Of a stretch of 64,000 nt of DNA, positions 49,103 through 57,802 are shown piece after piece. The stretch is from Streptomyces sp. LUP47B. GTDB lineage: Bacteria > Actinomycetota > Actinomycetes > Streptomycetales > Streptomycetaceae. The position numbers and the translations under genes were made by a program. Numbering within the stretch: the first letter of the stretch is position 1; every line of letters starts with the position of its first letter. Where the stretch lies: assembly GCF_001746295.1 (NCBI RefSeq), contig NZ_MJAH01000019.1, positions 62,001 to 126,000 of the forward strand, in the 5' to 3' direction. Below the pieces are notes generated by a model. The model ran no database searches and had not been told where the DNA came from. It saw only the letters and a list, made by a program, of their open reading frames with translations.

Positions 49103-49936
49103 TCAGTCCTTAACCGCTCCGCCCAGCCCCGAGACCAGACGTCGCTGTACGAGTACGAAGAACACCAGCACCGGAATCGTCATCACCGTCGACGCGGCCA
49201 TGACCCCGCCCCAGTCCGGCTCGTCCGGCTTGTAGAAGACCAGCAGGGCCATCGGCAGGGTCGACTGCGAAGTGTCGCTGATGATGAACGACTTGGCGAA
49301 GAGGAAATCGTTCCAGGCCGAGATGAACGAGAACACGCTCGTGGCCACCAGGCCGGGGAGGACGAGGGGGAAGAGAATCTGCCACAGGAATCGCGCACGG
49401 CTCGCCCCGTCGATGTACGCGGCCTCCTCCAAAGCCTCCGGTACGGCCTTCACGAACCCCCTCAGCATCCAGATCGCGAAGGGCAGCGAGAAGGCGATGT
49501 GGGGCAGGATCAGCGAGCCCAGCGTGTTCAGCAGACCGAAGTCCCGCATCTGGAAGAACAAGGGGATGGTGAGGGCCTCCACGGGCACCATCTGGGCCAC
49601 CAGAAACATGATCAGCAAGGTGGTCCGGAAGCGGAAGCGGAATCGTGTCACGGCGGTCGCCGCGAGAAACGCGATCAACGCCGAGACGATCACGACGCTG
49701 CACGCGACGACAAGGCTGTTGACGAAATACCGACCGAAATCCTGCTGTCCGAACACGCGCCGGAAGGAATCCAGCGAGGGCGCGAGGGTCCAGGGCCGGG
49801 GCTCGCTCGACTCGATCTCTCCGGCCGGTTTGAAGGCGCTGAGCACCATCCAGTAGAGGGGGAAGGCGACCACCAGGGCGATGAGCAACGCCGAGGCCTC
49901 CGCGGCCAGCCGCCAGGGACGCCGTAGCAGGTTCAC
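49103..49936 (-). CDS. Carbohydrate ABC transporter permease (MalG type)
   Basis: The 277-residue protein starts at GTG 49936, overlapping the preceding permease stop (GTGA) and preceded by GGGGGAGGAGC. Six helices and the EAA loop EALEEAAYIDGASRARFLWQILFPLVLPGL define the CUT1 family. MVLSAFKP near the N-terminus is typical of MalG-like proteins. It pairs with the next permease to import an amino-sugar oligosaccharide. Confidence 0.92.
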   Translation of the reverse strand: MNLLRRPWRLAAEASALLIALVVAFPLYWMVLSAFKPAGEIESSEPRPWTLAPSLDSFRRVFGQQDFGRYFVNSLVVACSVVIVSALIAFLAATAVTRFRFRFRTTLLIMFLVAQMVPVEALTIPLFFQMRDFGLLNTLGSLILPHIAFSLPFAIWMLRGFVKAVPEALEEAAYIDGASRARFLWQILFPLVLPGLVATSVFSFISAWNDFLFAKSFIISDTSQSTLPMALLVFYKPDEPDWGGVMAASTVMTIPVLVFFVLVQRRLVSGLGGAVKD

Positions 49937-50823
49937 AGCTCCTCCCCCTGGCGGTGGAGCAGCCGCAGGTACCCGAGCGTCACGGCGAGCAGGATCAGCA
50001 GCATCACGACTCCGATCGCCGAGCCGAGGCTGTACTGCGAGGAGGCGAACGCCTGCTGGTAGGCGTAGACGTTCAGGACCAGGTTCTGGCCCGCGATGCC
50101 GCCGCCGTTCGTCATGACGTAGATCTGTGTGAAGACCTTGAAGTCCCAGATGACCGACTGGATGGTGACGACGGTCAGGATCGGCCGCAGCATCGGCGCG
50201 AGCACCGACCGCCAGATCCGCCACTGCGAGGCGCCGTCCAGCGCGGCGGCCTCCAGCACCTCGGCCGGTACGGCGCGGATCCCGGCGTAGACCGTGACCA
50301 TCACGAACGGGAAGGAGCACCAGACGACTTCGAGCAGGACGAGGAAGAAGGCGCTGAGCCGCCCGTACGTCCAGGAGTGGTCGCCGAGCCCCAGGACCCG
50401 GTTCACCGGGCCGAAGTCGGGGTCGAAGAGGAACAGCCAGACCGTCGATCCGGTCACGGCCGGTGTCGCCCACGCCCCGAGCGCGGCCAGCATCAACGCC
50501 AGCCGCGGCACGGCACGCACGCGCGTGAGCAGCACCGCCAGCGCACACCCGACGGCGAGCGTCGAGACGACACAGGCCGCCGCGAACAGCACGGTGGCCA
50601 GCAGCACCTGCCAGAACTCCGGGTCGGAGAACAGCGCCGAGTAGTTCCCGAAGCCCTGGAAGGTGGTCGGTGCACCGCCGCTGACCTGAGCCTGGGTGTA
50701 CTGGAAGAAGGAGATCAGGCCGAGCTGGTAGATGGGGTAGACGAGCAGTGCGCCGAGGACGACCAGGGCGGGGGCGAGATACAGCCAGGGCGCCCGGGTG
50801 GCGCGGTGGGTCGCCGAGGTCAC
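49933..50823 (-). CDS. Carbohydrate ABC transporter permease (MalF type)
   Basis: The 296-residue protein starts at GTG 50823 (VTSATHRATRAPW), overlapping the binding-protein stop by four bases. WLYLAPALVVLGALLVYPIYQLGLISF is the usual first helix, and EVLEAAALDGASQWRIWRSVLAPMLRP is the EAA loop. It forms a heterodimer with the MalG-type permease. No ATPase gene is present in the operon; in streptomycetes the shared ATPase MsiK energises such importers, and is presumably encoded elsewhere. Confidence 0.92.
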   Translation of the reverse strand: MTSATHRATRAPWLYLAPALVVLGALLVYPIYQLGLISFFQYTQAQVSGGAPTTFQGFGNYSALFSDPEFWQVLLATVLFAAACVVSTLAVGCALAVLLTRVRAVPRLALMLAALGAWATPAVTGSTVWLFLFDPDFGPVNRVLGLGDHSWTYGRLSAFFLVLLEVVWCSFPFVMVTVYAGIRAVPAEVLEAAALDGASQWRIWRSVLAPMLRPILTVVTIQSVIWDFKVFTQIYVMTNGGGIAGQNLVLNVYAYQQAFASSQYSLGSAIGVVMLLILLAVTLGYLRLLHRQGEEL

Positions 50824-52115
50824 CCGACGGATCCGAACGCGTCGTTCATCTTCTTCGCCGCTTCCCCGGAGGCCGCCGCCACGCTCTTCTTGCCGCTGAT
50901 GACCTCCTGGAACATCGTCGGCAGCACCAGCGAGGAGTCGATCTGCGACCACGCGGGCGACGCGGGCACGAACTTCGTTCCGGCCGCGAGGGTCTGCGCG
51001 AACGGCTTCACATACGGCTGCCGGGCCGCGACCCGCTGCCGGACGTCCGCGAAGGTCGGCAGGAAGCCCATCGCGTCGAACATCGACGCCTGCGTCTTCT
51101 TCGACGTGAGCTGTTCCATCAGCTCGACCGCCAGCGTCCGGTGGGACGTGCTCTTCAGCACCCCGATGTTGTTGCCACCGGCGAACGCGGGAGCGATCGA
51201 CCCCGCGGAGACTCCGGGCAGGGGCACCACCGCGTACTTGCCCTTGACCTTCCCGGCCTCCACCGCCGTATGGCTGAAGTCACCGCCGATCGCCATTCCG
51301 GCCTTGCCCGCCGCGAAGGCGGTGATCGTGTCGTTGCCGCCCATGCCGGCGCACTTCGCGGCCGGGCAGTTGTCGTCGGTGAAGAGCGAGGTGTACTCCT
51401 TGATGCCCTTCTGAGCGGCCGCACCGGAGATCGCGGAGGCGTACGAGCCGCCCTTGCCGGTGGCGAGTTCGCCGCCGTTGGCCCAGATGAAGGGCATCGC
51501 GCCGTACGTGTAGGCGCCGCCGACGACCAGGCCGTACAACTCGGGCTCGGCGGCGCGGATCCTGCGGGCGGTCTCGGCCAACTCGGCCATCGTTCTGGGT
51601 ACTTGCAGACCGAGTTCCTTGAAGACGTCGGTCCGGTAGTACAGCGCGCGGACGCCGACGTAGAAGGGCGAGCCGTACATCTTCCCGTCCACGGTGACCG
51701 ACGTCCTAGCGGTGGGGTCGGTGTCCTTGGACTCGCTCCAGGCGCCGAACTCCTTGGTGACGTCGAGGAGTCCGCCGTCCTTCACATAGCCGGCGGTGTC
51801 GGTGTTGCCGTACTCCATCACATCCGGCGCGGAGGACGGGTCGTTGAAGGCGGCCTTGACGCGCTGGGCGCGGGTCTCGATCGGGATGTACTCGACGGCG
51901 ACCTTGGTGCCCTCGTGGGCCTTCTCGAAGGCGGCGACGGCGGCGTCGACGACCTTCTTCTTCGGCTGGTTGCCGACTTCCTGGAAGAGCCAGACGCGCA
52001 GGGTGCCGGTCTTGTCGTCCTTGTCGGAGGAGGAGTTGGAGGAGGTCTGGGGGGCGCAGGCCGTGACGACCAGGGCCGTCAGAAGCAGGGCAGGCAGGCG
52101 GGGGGAGAGCTTCAT
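50820..52115 (-). CDS. Sugar-binding lipoprotein of the ABC importer
   Basis: The 431-residue protein starts at ATG 52115 with CCGGAGGATC upstream. The signal peptide ends in a lipobox (ALVVTAC), so the protein is lipid-anchored outside. The family-1 binding fold shows TLRVWLFQEVGNQPKKKVVDAAVAAFEKAH, APDVMEYGNTDTAGYVKDGGLLDVT and GSPFYVGVRALYYRTDVFKELG. It delivers sugar to the two permeases. The downstream hexosaminidase points to N-acetylglucosamine-containing oligomers. A palindromic operator-like sequence lies 23 bases upstream of the start. Confidence 0.93.
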   Translation of the reverse strand: MKLSPRLPALLLTALVVTACAPQTSSNSSSDKDDKTGTLRVWLFQEVGNQPKKKVVDAAVAAFEKAHEGTKVAVEYIPIETRAQRVKAAFNDPSSAPDVMEYGNTDTAGYVKDGGLLDVTKEFGAWSESKDTDPTARTSVTVDGKMYGSPFYVGVRALYYRTDVFKELGLQVPRTMAELAETARRIRAAEPELYGLVVGGAYTYGAMPFIWANGGELATGKGGSYASAISGAAAQKGIKEYTSLFTDDNCPAAKCAGMGGNDTITAFAAGKAGMAIGGDFSHTAVEAGKVKGKYAVVPLPGVSAGSIAPAFAGGNNIGVLKSTSHRTLAVELMEQLTSKKTQASMFDAMGFLPTFADVRQRVAARQPYVKPFAQTLAAGTKFVPASPAWSQIDSSLVLPTMFQEVISGKKSVAAASGEAAKKMNDAFGSVG

Positions 52116-52137
52116 GGAGTGATCCTCCGGACGTGCG

Positions 52138-52152
52138 TTGCAACATATGCAA
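52138..52152. promoter_or_regulatory. Operator-like palindrome upstream of the sugar importer
   Basis: TTGCAACATATGCAA has inverted TTGCA/TGCAA ends around a 5-base centre. It sits 23-37 bases before the binding-protein ATG. A similar CAACGCAAC lies just beyond it. Size and symmetry suit a LacI/GntR/ROK-type repressor. No regulator gene is adjacent. Confidence 0.5.
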
Positions 52153-52234
52153 TGACGGTTTCGCTCAACGCAACGGAGGCTATGGCTTGCATGAACACGC
52201 CCACAAGAGGTCTCAACCAATTCGTGACACGCAA

Positions 52235-52273
52235 GAGGCCCCTGAGGCGCGTGGAACACGCCTCAGGGGCCTC
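52235..52273. terminator. Strong hairpin upstream of the importer and downstream of DUF3039
   Basis: GAGGCCCCTGAGGCG (52235-52249) is perfectly inverted at 52259-52273, 15 bp with a 9-base loop. It follows the DUF3039 stop (52298, minus strand) by 25 bases and should terminate that transcript before the importer promoter. Confidence 0.8.
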
Positions 52274-52297
52274 GTGAAGCTCAGCCGGGCAGCGGAC

Positions 52298-52576
52298 CTA
52301 CTTGTCGCCGCCCTTGTCGTCGTCCCCGGAGCCCATGGACTCGTAGATCTCCTTGCACATGGGGCACACGGGGTACTTCTTGGGATCGCGGCCGGGCACC
52401 CACACCTTGCCGCACAGCGCCACGACGGGGGTCCCGTCGAGGGCGCTCGCCATGATCTTGTCCTTCTGGACGTAGTGGGCGAAGCGCTCGTGGTCGCCGT
52501 CGCCGTGGGACACCTGCGGCGTCGGCTCTACGAGGGTCCCCGTACCAGTCCCGCGCTCGGGCTCGAGAGTGCTCAT
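52298..52576 (-). CDS. DUF3039-family protein
   Basis: The 92-residue protein starts at ATG 52576. The conserved core is DHERFAHYVQKDKIMASALDGTPVVALCGKVWVPGRDPKKYPVCPMCKEIYE, with three Cys (CGK, CPMC) that may bind zinc. The family is near-universal in actinobacteria and of unknown function. It is monocistronic, with a strong terminator just downstream. Confidence 0.92.
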   Translation of the reverse strand: MSTLEPERGTGTGTLVEPTPQVSHGDGDHERFAHYVQKDKIMASALDGTPVVALCGKVWVPGRDPKKYPVCPMCKEIYESMGSGDDDKGGDK

Positions 52577-52846
52577 ACGGCCAAGAGTAATCAACCGCCG
52601 GGCACTATGGATCCCTGGCTTGTACAACGAGCGGCGCGGGTGGTGACGCCGTGCTCGAGTCCGGCCCCGCCTCGCCACAACTCCCCCGCACGGACGCGAA
52701 TGTCGCGAGCAGCGGGAGCGGGTGGACCGTCGGAGCATTGCAGCCGCACGCGCGCGCGGACGCGACCACGACCGATCTCCCGCGCGGCCGCGCTGCCCGT
52801 GCGAGCCCCGTCCCAGGCACGCCTGCGCGTGATCCACCACGCTCGA

Positions 52847-53419
52847 TCAGTTGAGCGAAGGGTCGTCCGCGTACGTGGCCACCATCGCGAGCTCGCTGCG
52901 CTGGCGGCGCAGCACCTCGCGCCAGAGTCTCTCGGGAAACGGGCAGGAGACGTCGCCCGGTTCCGACTCGACGACGTACCAGGCGCCCTCCACCAGCTCG
53001 TCCTCCAGCTGGCCGGGGCCCCAGCCGGCGTAACCGGCGAAGATGCGCAGGCTGCCGAGGGCCGAGGCGAGCAGTTCCGGCGGTGCCTCCAGGTCGACCA
53101 GTCCGATCGCGCCGTGCACTCTGCGCCAGCCCAGCGGGGCCCCGTCGACGGCCCCGCCGCCGGGGATGACGGCGACCCCCAGGGCCGAGTCCAGGGAGAC
53201 CGGGCCGCCCTGGAAGACGACACCGGGTTCACCGGCGAGGTCGGCCCAGCCCTCCAGGATGTCGCCGACATCCACGGGGGTGGGCCGGTTGAGGACGACA
53301 CCGAGGGAGCCCTCCTCGTCGTGGTCGAGAAGGAGCACCACCGCACGGTCGAAGTTCGGGTCCGCCAGGGCGGGCGTTGCCACGAGCAACCGCCCTGTGA
53401 GCGAGGACACCTCGGTCAT
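52847..53419 (-). CDS. YqgE/AlgH-family protein
   Basis: The 190-residue protein is taken from ATG 53419 (MTEVSSLTGRLLVATP); ATG 53428 is an alternative. Family signatures are LTGRLLVATPALADPNFDRAVVLLLDHDEEGSLGVVLNRPT, VFQGGPV, RIFAGYAGWGPGQLEDELVEGAWYVV and ERLWREVLRR. The fold (AlgH) is widely conserved with unclear function, sometimes linked to regulation. It is divergent from murA. The ~270 bases downstream hold no visible gene. Confidence 0.92.
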   Translation of the reverse strand: MTEVSSLTGRLLVATPALADPNFDRAVVLLLDHDEEGSLGVVLNRPTPVDVGDILEGWADLAGEPGVVFQGGPVSLDSALGVAVIPGGGAVDGAPLGWRRVHGAIGLVDLEAPPELLASALGSLRIFAGYAGWGPGQLEDELVEGAWYVVESEPGDVSCPFPERLWREVLRRQRSELAMVATYADDPSLN

Positions 53420-53672
53420 GCCAGACATGATCCCGCATCTTCCCTCCGCGTGGGGAGGCAATGCCTCTACGGCAGTGGATGCAGCTCAGAGCGCAACGAT
53501 GCGCCCCACGCGCACAACCCGAGCCCGTGACCGCATGTGCCCGGCAGGGAACCGTTCGTGTTGTGACAGAGCTATGACGTGTCTGGGCGGCACTTGGGCT
53601 TACTGAAGGGGGGTAGGCGGCGATTACCCTTTCCCTTCTGCCCCCTGCCCGACTCATCGGAACGCGAGATAC

Positions 53673-55019
53673 ATGACCGTCAACGGCTCTGACGACGTAC
53701 TGATTGTCCACGGCGGAACCCCGCTGGAGGGCGAGATCCGGGTCCGCGGTGCGAAGAACCTCGTACCGAAGGCCATGGTCGCCGCCCTGCTGGGCAGCGA
53801 GCCGAGTCGACTGCGCAACGTTCCGGACATCCGTGACGTGCGGGTCGTACGCGGACTGCTGCAACTGCACGGGGTGACGGTCCGTCCGGGTGAGGAACCG
53901 GGCGAGCTGGTGATGGACCCGACCCACGTCGAGAGCGCGAACGTCGCCGACATCGATGCCCACGCGGGTTCCAGCCGTATCCCGATCCTGCTGTGCGGTC
54001 CGCTGCTGCACCGCCTCGGGCACGCCTTCATCCCCGGCCTCGGCGGCTGCGACATCGGCGGCCGGCCGATCGACTTCCACTTCGAGGTGCTCCGGCAGTT
54101 CGGCGCGACGATCGAGAAGCGGGCGGACGGGCAGTACCTGGAGGCGCCGCGGCGGCTTCGGGGTACAAAGATCACGCTGCCGTACCCGTCCGTCGGCGCG
54201 ACCGAGCAGGTCCTGCTGACGGCCGTCCTCGCCGAAGGTGTCACCGAGCTCTCGAACGCCGCGGTGGAGCCGGAGATCGAGGACCTGATCTGCGTCCTGC
54301 AGAAGATGGGCGCCATCATCGCGATGGACACCGACCGGACCATCCGCGTCACGGGTGTGGACCGGCTCGGCGGCTACAACCACCGCGCCCTGCCGGACCG
54401 CCTGGAGGCCGCCTCCTGGGCGTCCGCCGCGCTGGCGACCGAGGGCAACATCTACGTCCGCGGCGCCCAGCAGCGCTCGATGATGACGTTCCTGAACACC
54501 TACCGGAAGGTGGGCGGTGCCTTCGAGATCGACGACGAGGGCATCCGCTTCTGGCACCCCGGCGGCCAGTTGAAGTCCATCGCGCTCGAGACCGACGTGC
54601 ACCCGGGCTTCCAGACGGACTGGCAGCAGCCTCTGGTGGTCGCGCTCACCCAGGCCACCGGCCTGTCGATCATCCACGAGACGGTCTACGAGTCCCGTCT
54701 GGGATTCACCTCGGCGCTGAACCAGATGGGTGCTCACATCCAGCTCTACCGCGAGTGCCTGGGCGGCTCGAACTGCCGCTTCGGCCAGCGCAACTTCCTG
54801 CACTCGGCGGTCGTCTCCGGCCCCACCCGGCTCCAGGGCGCCGACCTGGTCATCCCCGACCTCCGCGGCGGCTTCTCGTACCTGATCGCGGCGCTGGCGG
54901 CCCAGGGCACGTCCCGGGTCCACGGCATCGACCTCATCAACCGCGGCTACGAGAACTTCATGGAGAAGCTCGTGGAACTGGGCGCCAAGGTCGAACTCCC
55001 GGGCAAGCCCCTCGGCTGA
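53673..55019 (+). CDS. murA: UDP-N-acetylglucosamine 1-carboxyvinyltransferase
   Basis: The 448-residue, full-length enzyme starts at ATG 53673. It catalyses the first committed step of peptidoglycan synthesis, transferring enolpyruvate from PEP to UDP-GlcNAc; it is cytoplasmic. GGTPLEGEIRVRGAKNLVPKAMVAALL gives the N-terminal Lys-Asn pair. The catalytic Cys lies in GLGGCDIGGRPIDFH. LPDRLEAASWASAALATEG and GADLVIPDLRGGFSYLIAALAAQG complete the two inside-out barrels. The 3' end (from 54960) is the source of two extra tandem copies immediately downstream. Confidence 0.95.
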   Translation: MTVNGSDDVLIVHGGTPLEGEIRVRGAKNLVPKAMVAALLGSEPSRLRNVPDIRDVRVVRGLLQLHGVTVRPGEEPGELVMDPTHVESANVADIDAHAGSSRIPILLCGPLLHRLGHAFIPGLGGCDIGGRPIDFHFEVLRQFGATIEKRADGQYLEAPRRLRGTKITLPYPSVGATEQVLLTAVLAEGVTELSNAAVEPEIEDLICVLQKMGAIIAMDTDRTIRVTGVDRLGGYNHRALPDRLEAASWASAALATEGNIYVRGAQQRSMMTFLNTYRKVGGAFEIDDEGIRFWHPGGQLKSIALETDVHPGFQTDWQQPLVVALTQATGLSIIHETVYESRLGFTSALNQMGAHIQLYRECLGGSNCRFGQRNFLHSAVVSGPTRLQGADLVIPDLRGGFSYLIAALAAQGTSRVHGIDLINRGYENFMEKLVELGAKVELPGKPLG

Positions 55020-55302
55020 CCGCCGCCCCGCCCCTCCGTCCCCGGACCGCGCCCGGCATCTGCTGGGGGTCCGGGGGTCATCCCCCGGGCAGACACAGCA
55101 TGGAGAAGCTCGTGGAACCGGGCGCCAAGGTCGAACTCCCGGGCAAGCCCCTCGGCTGACCCCGCCGCCCCGCCCCTCCGTCCCCGGACCGCGCCCGGCA
55201 TCTGCTGGGGGTCCGGGGCGGCACCCCCGGGGCAGACACAGCATGGAGAAGCTCGTGGAACCGGGCGCCAAGGTCGAACTCCCGGGCAAGCCCCTCGGCT
55301 GA
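54960..55302 (+). repeat. murA 3' end repeated in tandem (three copies)
   Basis: The last 60 bases of murA, starting ATGGAGAAGCTCGTGGAAC, recur at 55100 and 55243. Each is followed by CCGCC...CCCGCCCCTCCGTCCCCGG and GGGGGTCCGGGG, giving a unit of 140-143 bp (third copy partial). Copies two and three share a T-to-C change (GAACTG to GAACCG) and each encodes a 19-residue frame, MEKLVEPGAKVELPGKPLG, ending in TGA. This is a clear recent tandem duplication. Confidence 0.92.
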
Positions 55303-55361
55303 CCCCGCCGCCCGACGCCGGCCGGGGGCAGCCGCTTTGGGCGGGGGTCCGGTCGTACGTA

Positions 55362-55407
55362 CGCCGATGGGGCGGTCACCCGGACTCGGGTGACCGCCCC
55401 ATCGGCG
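55362..55407. terminator. 20-bp perfect hairpin between murA and hupA
   Basis: Bases 55362-55381 (CGCCGATGGGGCGGTCACCC) are perfectly inverted at 55388-55407 with a 6-base loop. It lies between convergent murA and hupA and can terminate both. Confidence 0.88.
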
Positions 55408-55425
55408 TTGTGCTGAGCGCCCTCA

Positions 55426-55453
55426 AGGGGCGCGGGGAACTGCGCGGCCGGCC
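55426..55453. repeat. Dispersed Streptomyces intergenic repeat (copy 2)
   Basis: AAGGGGCGCGGGGAACTGCG followed by CGGCCGGCC is the same element as at 15762. It lies directly after the terminator hairpin. Confidence 0.55.
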
Positions 55454-55512
55454 ACGGACGTCCCGACAGCCGAAGGACGGCCCGCAGTCACCCGGCGCTC
55501 GAAGCGGAGCGC

Positions 55513-55794
55513 TTACTTGCCCTTGGCGGCTTCCTTGAGCTTGGAGCCCGCCGAAACCTTGACGCTGTAGCCGGCCGGGATCTGGATCGGGTCACCGGTC
55601 TGCGGGTTGCGCGCGGTACGAGCGGCACGGTGGGTGCGCTCGAAGGTCAGGAAGCCGGGGATGGTGACCTTCTCGTCACCCTTGGCGACGATCTCGCCGA
55701 CGGTCTCGGCGAACGCGGCCAGAACGGCGTCGGCGTCCTTGCGGGTCACCTCGGCGCGGTCGGCCAGCGCGGCCACCAGCTCACTGCGGTTCAT
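55513..55794 (-). CDS. hupA: HU-family nucleoid protein, HupA type
   Basis: The 93-residue protein starts at ATG 55794. The HU fold is complete: MNRSELVAALADRAEVTRKDADAVLAAFAETVGEIVAKGDEKVTIPGFLTFE, the DNA-arm motif RTARNPQTGDPIQIPAGYSVKVSAGSKLKEAAKG. It lacks the Lys/Ala-rich tail of HupS-type proteins, matching the vegetative HupA. It compacts and bends chromosomal DNA. The upstream region is unusually long and contains CCCTAGGGGGT/ACCCTAGAGGGT-like sequences between 55950 and 56000. Confidence 0.93.
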   Translation of the reverse strand: MNRSELVAALADRAEVTRKDADAVLAAFAETVGEIVAKGDEKVTIPGFLTFERTHRAARTARNPQTGDPIQIPAGYSVKVSAGSKLKEAAKGK

Positions 55795-56097
55795 GTTGTT
55801 ACTCCCGTGTTCTTCTTGCCGTTGGGGTGTGCCACGCGGCGGGGCCGCACACGAGGCACAGCGAAGCCGATGCGCTCGCGCCCAGGGACGCATCCTGCCC
55901 CTACCTGCTGCGGGAAAGCCAATCCGGCACCCGTAGGACTCGTATGACCACCCTAGGGGGTCACACGAACAGAGGCCTGGGCGTGGCGCCACCCTAGAGG
56001 GTGCCCCGAAGCGCCCGGTTCCGCGACGCGCCGGGCCGGAGGACCACCGTGGCAATCCTCACAGCAGAAAAGCCGACGTCCACTGTAGACGCAGGCC

Positions 56098-57513
56098 CTA
56101 CACCGTCGCCCCGGCGGCCTTCGCCGCGTCCCGCACCGCACCCGCGACCGCGCCCGCGACCTTGTCGTTGAAGACGCTCGGGATGATGTAGTTCGGGTTC
56201 AGCTCGTCCTCGGTGACGACGTCCGCGAGGGCCTTCGCGGCCGCGAGCATCATGTCCGTGTTGACCGTGCGGGACTGGGCGTCCAGCAGACCGCGGAAGA
56301 CACCCGGGAAGACCAGCACGTTGTTGATCTGGTTCGGGAAGTCGGAGCGGCCGGTGGCCACGACGGCCGCCGTCTGACGGGCGACCGCCGGGTCGACCTC
56401 GGGGTCGGGGTTCGCGAGCGCGAACACAATCGCACCCTCGGCCATGGCGGCGACGTCGGTGCCGTCCAGGACGTTCGGGGCGGACACGCCGATGAAGACG
56501 TCCGCGCCGCGCACGGCCTCCTTCAGCGTTCCGGTCAGGTTCTCGGGGTTGGTGTTGTCGGCGATCCAGCGCAGCGCCGAGCCCGGAGCGGCGTCGACGA
56601 GGTCCTCACGGCCGGCGTGCACGACGCCGTGGATGTCGGCGACGACGGCGTTCTTGAGGCCCGCGGCGAGCAGCAGCTTGAGGATGGCCGTACCGGCCGC
56701 GCCGGCCCCGGACATGACGACCCGGATGTTCTCAATTGCCTTGCCGGTGACGCGAAGTGCGTTCGTCAGGGCGGCGAGGACGACGATCGCGGTGCCGTGC
56801 TGGTCGTCGTGGAAGACGGGGATGTCGAGGGCCTCGCGCAGCCGGGCCTCGATCTCGAAGCAGCGCGGCGCGGAGATGTCCTCGAGGTTGATGCCGGCGA
56901 ACCCGGGGGCGATTGCCTTGACGATCTCGACGATCGCGTCGGTGTCCTGGGTGTCGAGGCACAGCGGCCAGGCGTCGATGCCGGCGAACCGCTTGAAGAG
57001 GGCCGCCTTGCCCTCCATGACCGGGAGGGCGGCCTTGGGGCCGATGTTGCCCAGACCCAGCACGGCCGAGCCGTCCGTCACGACCGCAACGGAGTTGCGC
57101 TTGATGGTGAGGCGGCGGGCGTCCTCGGGGTTCTCGGCGATCGCCATGCAGACGCGGGCCACACCCGGCGTGTAGATCATCGAGAGATCGTCACGGTTGC
57201 GGATGGGGTGCTTGGACTGCATCTCGATCTTGCCGCCGAGGTGCATCAGGAACGTACGGTCGGAGACCTTGCCGAGTGTGACGCCCTCGATGCCGCGCAG
57301 CTGCTGGACGATCTCGTCGGCGTGGGCCGTGGAGCTCGCCGCGATGGTGACGTCCATCCGGAGCTTCTCGTGGCCCGAGGCGGTCACGTCGAGGCCGGTC
57401 ACCGAGCCTCCGTGGGACTCTACGGCCGTGGTGATCTGGGAGACCGCGGTACCACCCGCGGGCACCTCCAGCCGGACCGTAATCGAGTAGGAGACGCTGG
57501 GCGCCGTTGCCAT
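56098..57513 (-). CDS. NAD-dependent malic enzyme with N-terminal ACT domain
   Basis: The 471-residue protein starts at ATG 57513. Residues ~1-85 form an ACT-like regulatory domain (SYSITVRLEVPAGGTAVSQITTAVESHGGSVTGLDV). The catalytic part shows IYTPGVARVCMAIAENP with the Tyr acid, LGLGNIGPKAALPVMEGKAALFKRFAGIDA with the Lys base, and IPVFHDDQHGTAIV. The NAD fold starts at VVMSGAGAAGTAIL. It decarboxylates malate to pyruvate. Length and ACT domain match streptomycete malic enzymes, where the cofactor is usually NAD; this is from family knowledge. Confidence 0.93.
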   Translation of the reverse strand: MATAPSVSYSITVRLEVPAGGTAVSQITTAVESHGGSVTGLDVTASGHEKLRMDVTIAASSTAHADEIVQQLRGIEGVTLGKVSDRTFLMHLGGKIEMQSKHPIRNRDDLSMIYTPGVARVCMAIAENPEDARRLTIKRNSVAVVTDGSAVLGLGNIGPKAALPVMEGKAALFKRFAGIDAWPLCLDTQDTDAIVEIVKAIAPGFAGINLEDISAPRCFEIEARLREALDIPVFHDDQHGTAIVVLAALTNALRVTGKAIENIRVVMSGAGAAGTAILKLLLAAGLKNAVVADIHGVVHAGREDLVDAAPGSALRWIADNTNPENLTGTLKEAVRGADVFIGVSAPNVLDGTDVAAMAEGAIVFALANPDPEVDPAVARQTAAVVATGRSDFPNQINNVLVFPGVFRGLLDAQSRTVNTDMMLAAAKALADVVTEDELNPNYIIPSVFNDKVAGAVAGAVRDAAKAAGATV

Positions 57514-57621
57514 GGCCGACTTCCTCTGCTTTCACCTGTGACGCTGATGCCGTCCGATGGTCGCACCTACTGATGAGTAGGCGTTAGCCACACTGGATTG
57601 CGGACTTTTTGTTCATGACGA

Positions 57622-57654
57622 GAGAGGCCCACGTCACATGGACGTGGGCCTCTC
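57622..57654. terminator. 14-bp hairpin between malic enzyme and HelD-like gene
   Basis: GAGAGGCCCACGTC (57622-57635) is perfectly inverted at 57641-57654 with loop ACATG. Placed 149 bases past the HelD-like stop on the minus strand, it should end that transcript before the malic-enzyme promoter. Confidence 0.75.
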
Positions 57655-57802
57655 ACCAGGTCAATGACACCGACCCGCCATGCTCGCCTCGCGGCAAGTG
57701 GTCGCTCGTAGCGACGAAGGTTGGGCCCGGGGGCTTGGATCGGGCCGGTGTCACGTCAAGGCTAACAAACGGATCCCGAAAGACCATTCCCGTCCCGAGA
57801 GT

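Noticed and set aside
55091..55302. Two 19-residue genes in the murA-end copies
   Set aside because: They are exact duplicates of a gene end without their own ribosome sites. They are treated as repeat copies, not genes.
53229..55379. A 716-residue minus-strand frame opposite murA
   Set aside because: murA is unmistakable on the plus strand. The antisense frame shows no domain and crosses the 3' tandem repeats.
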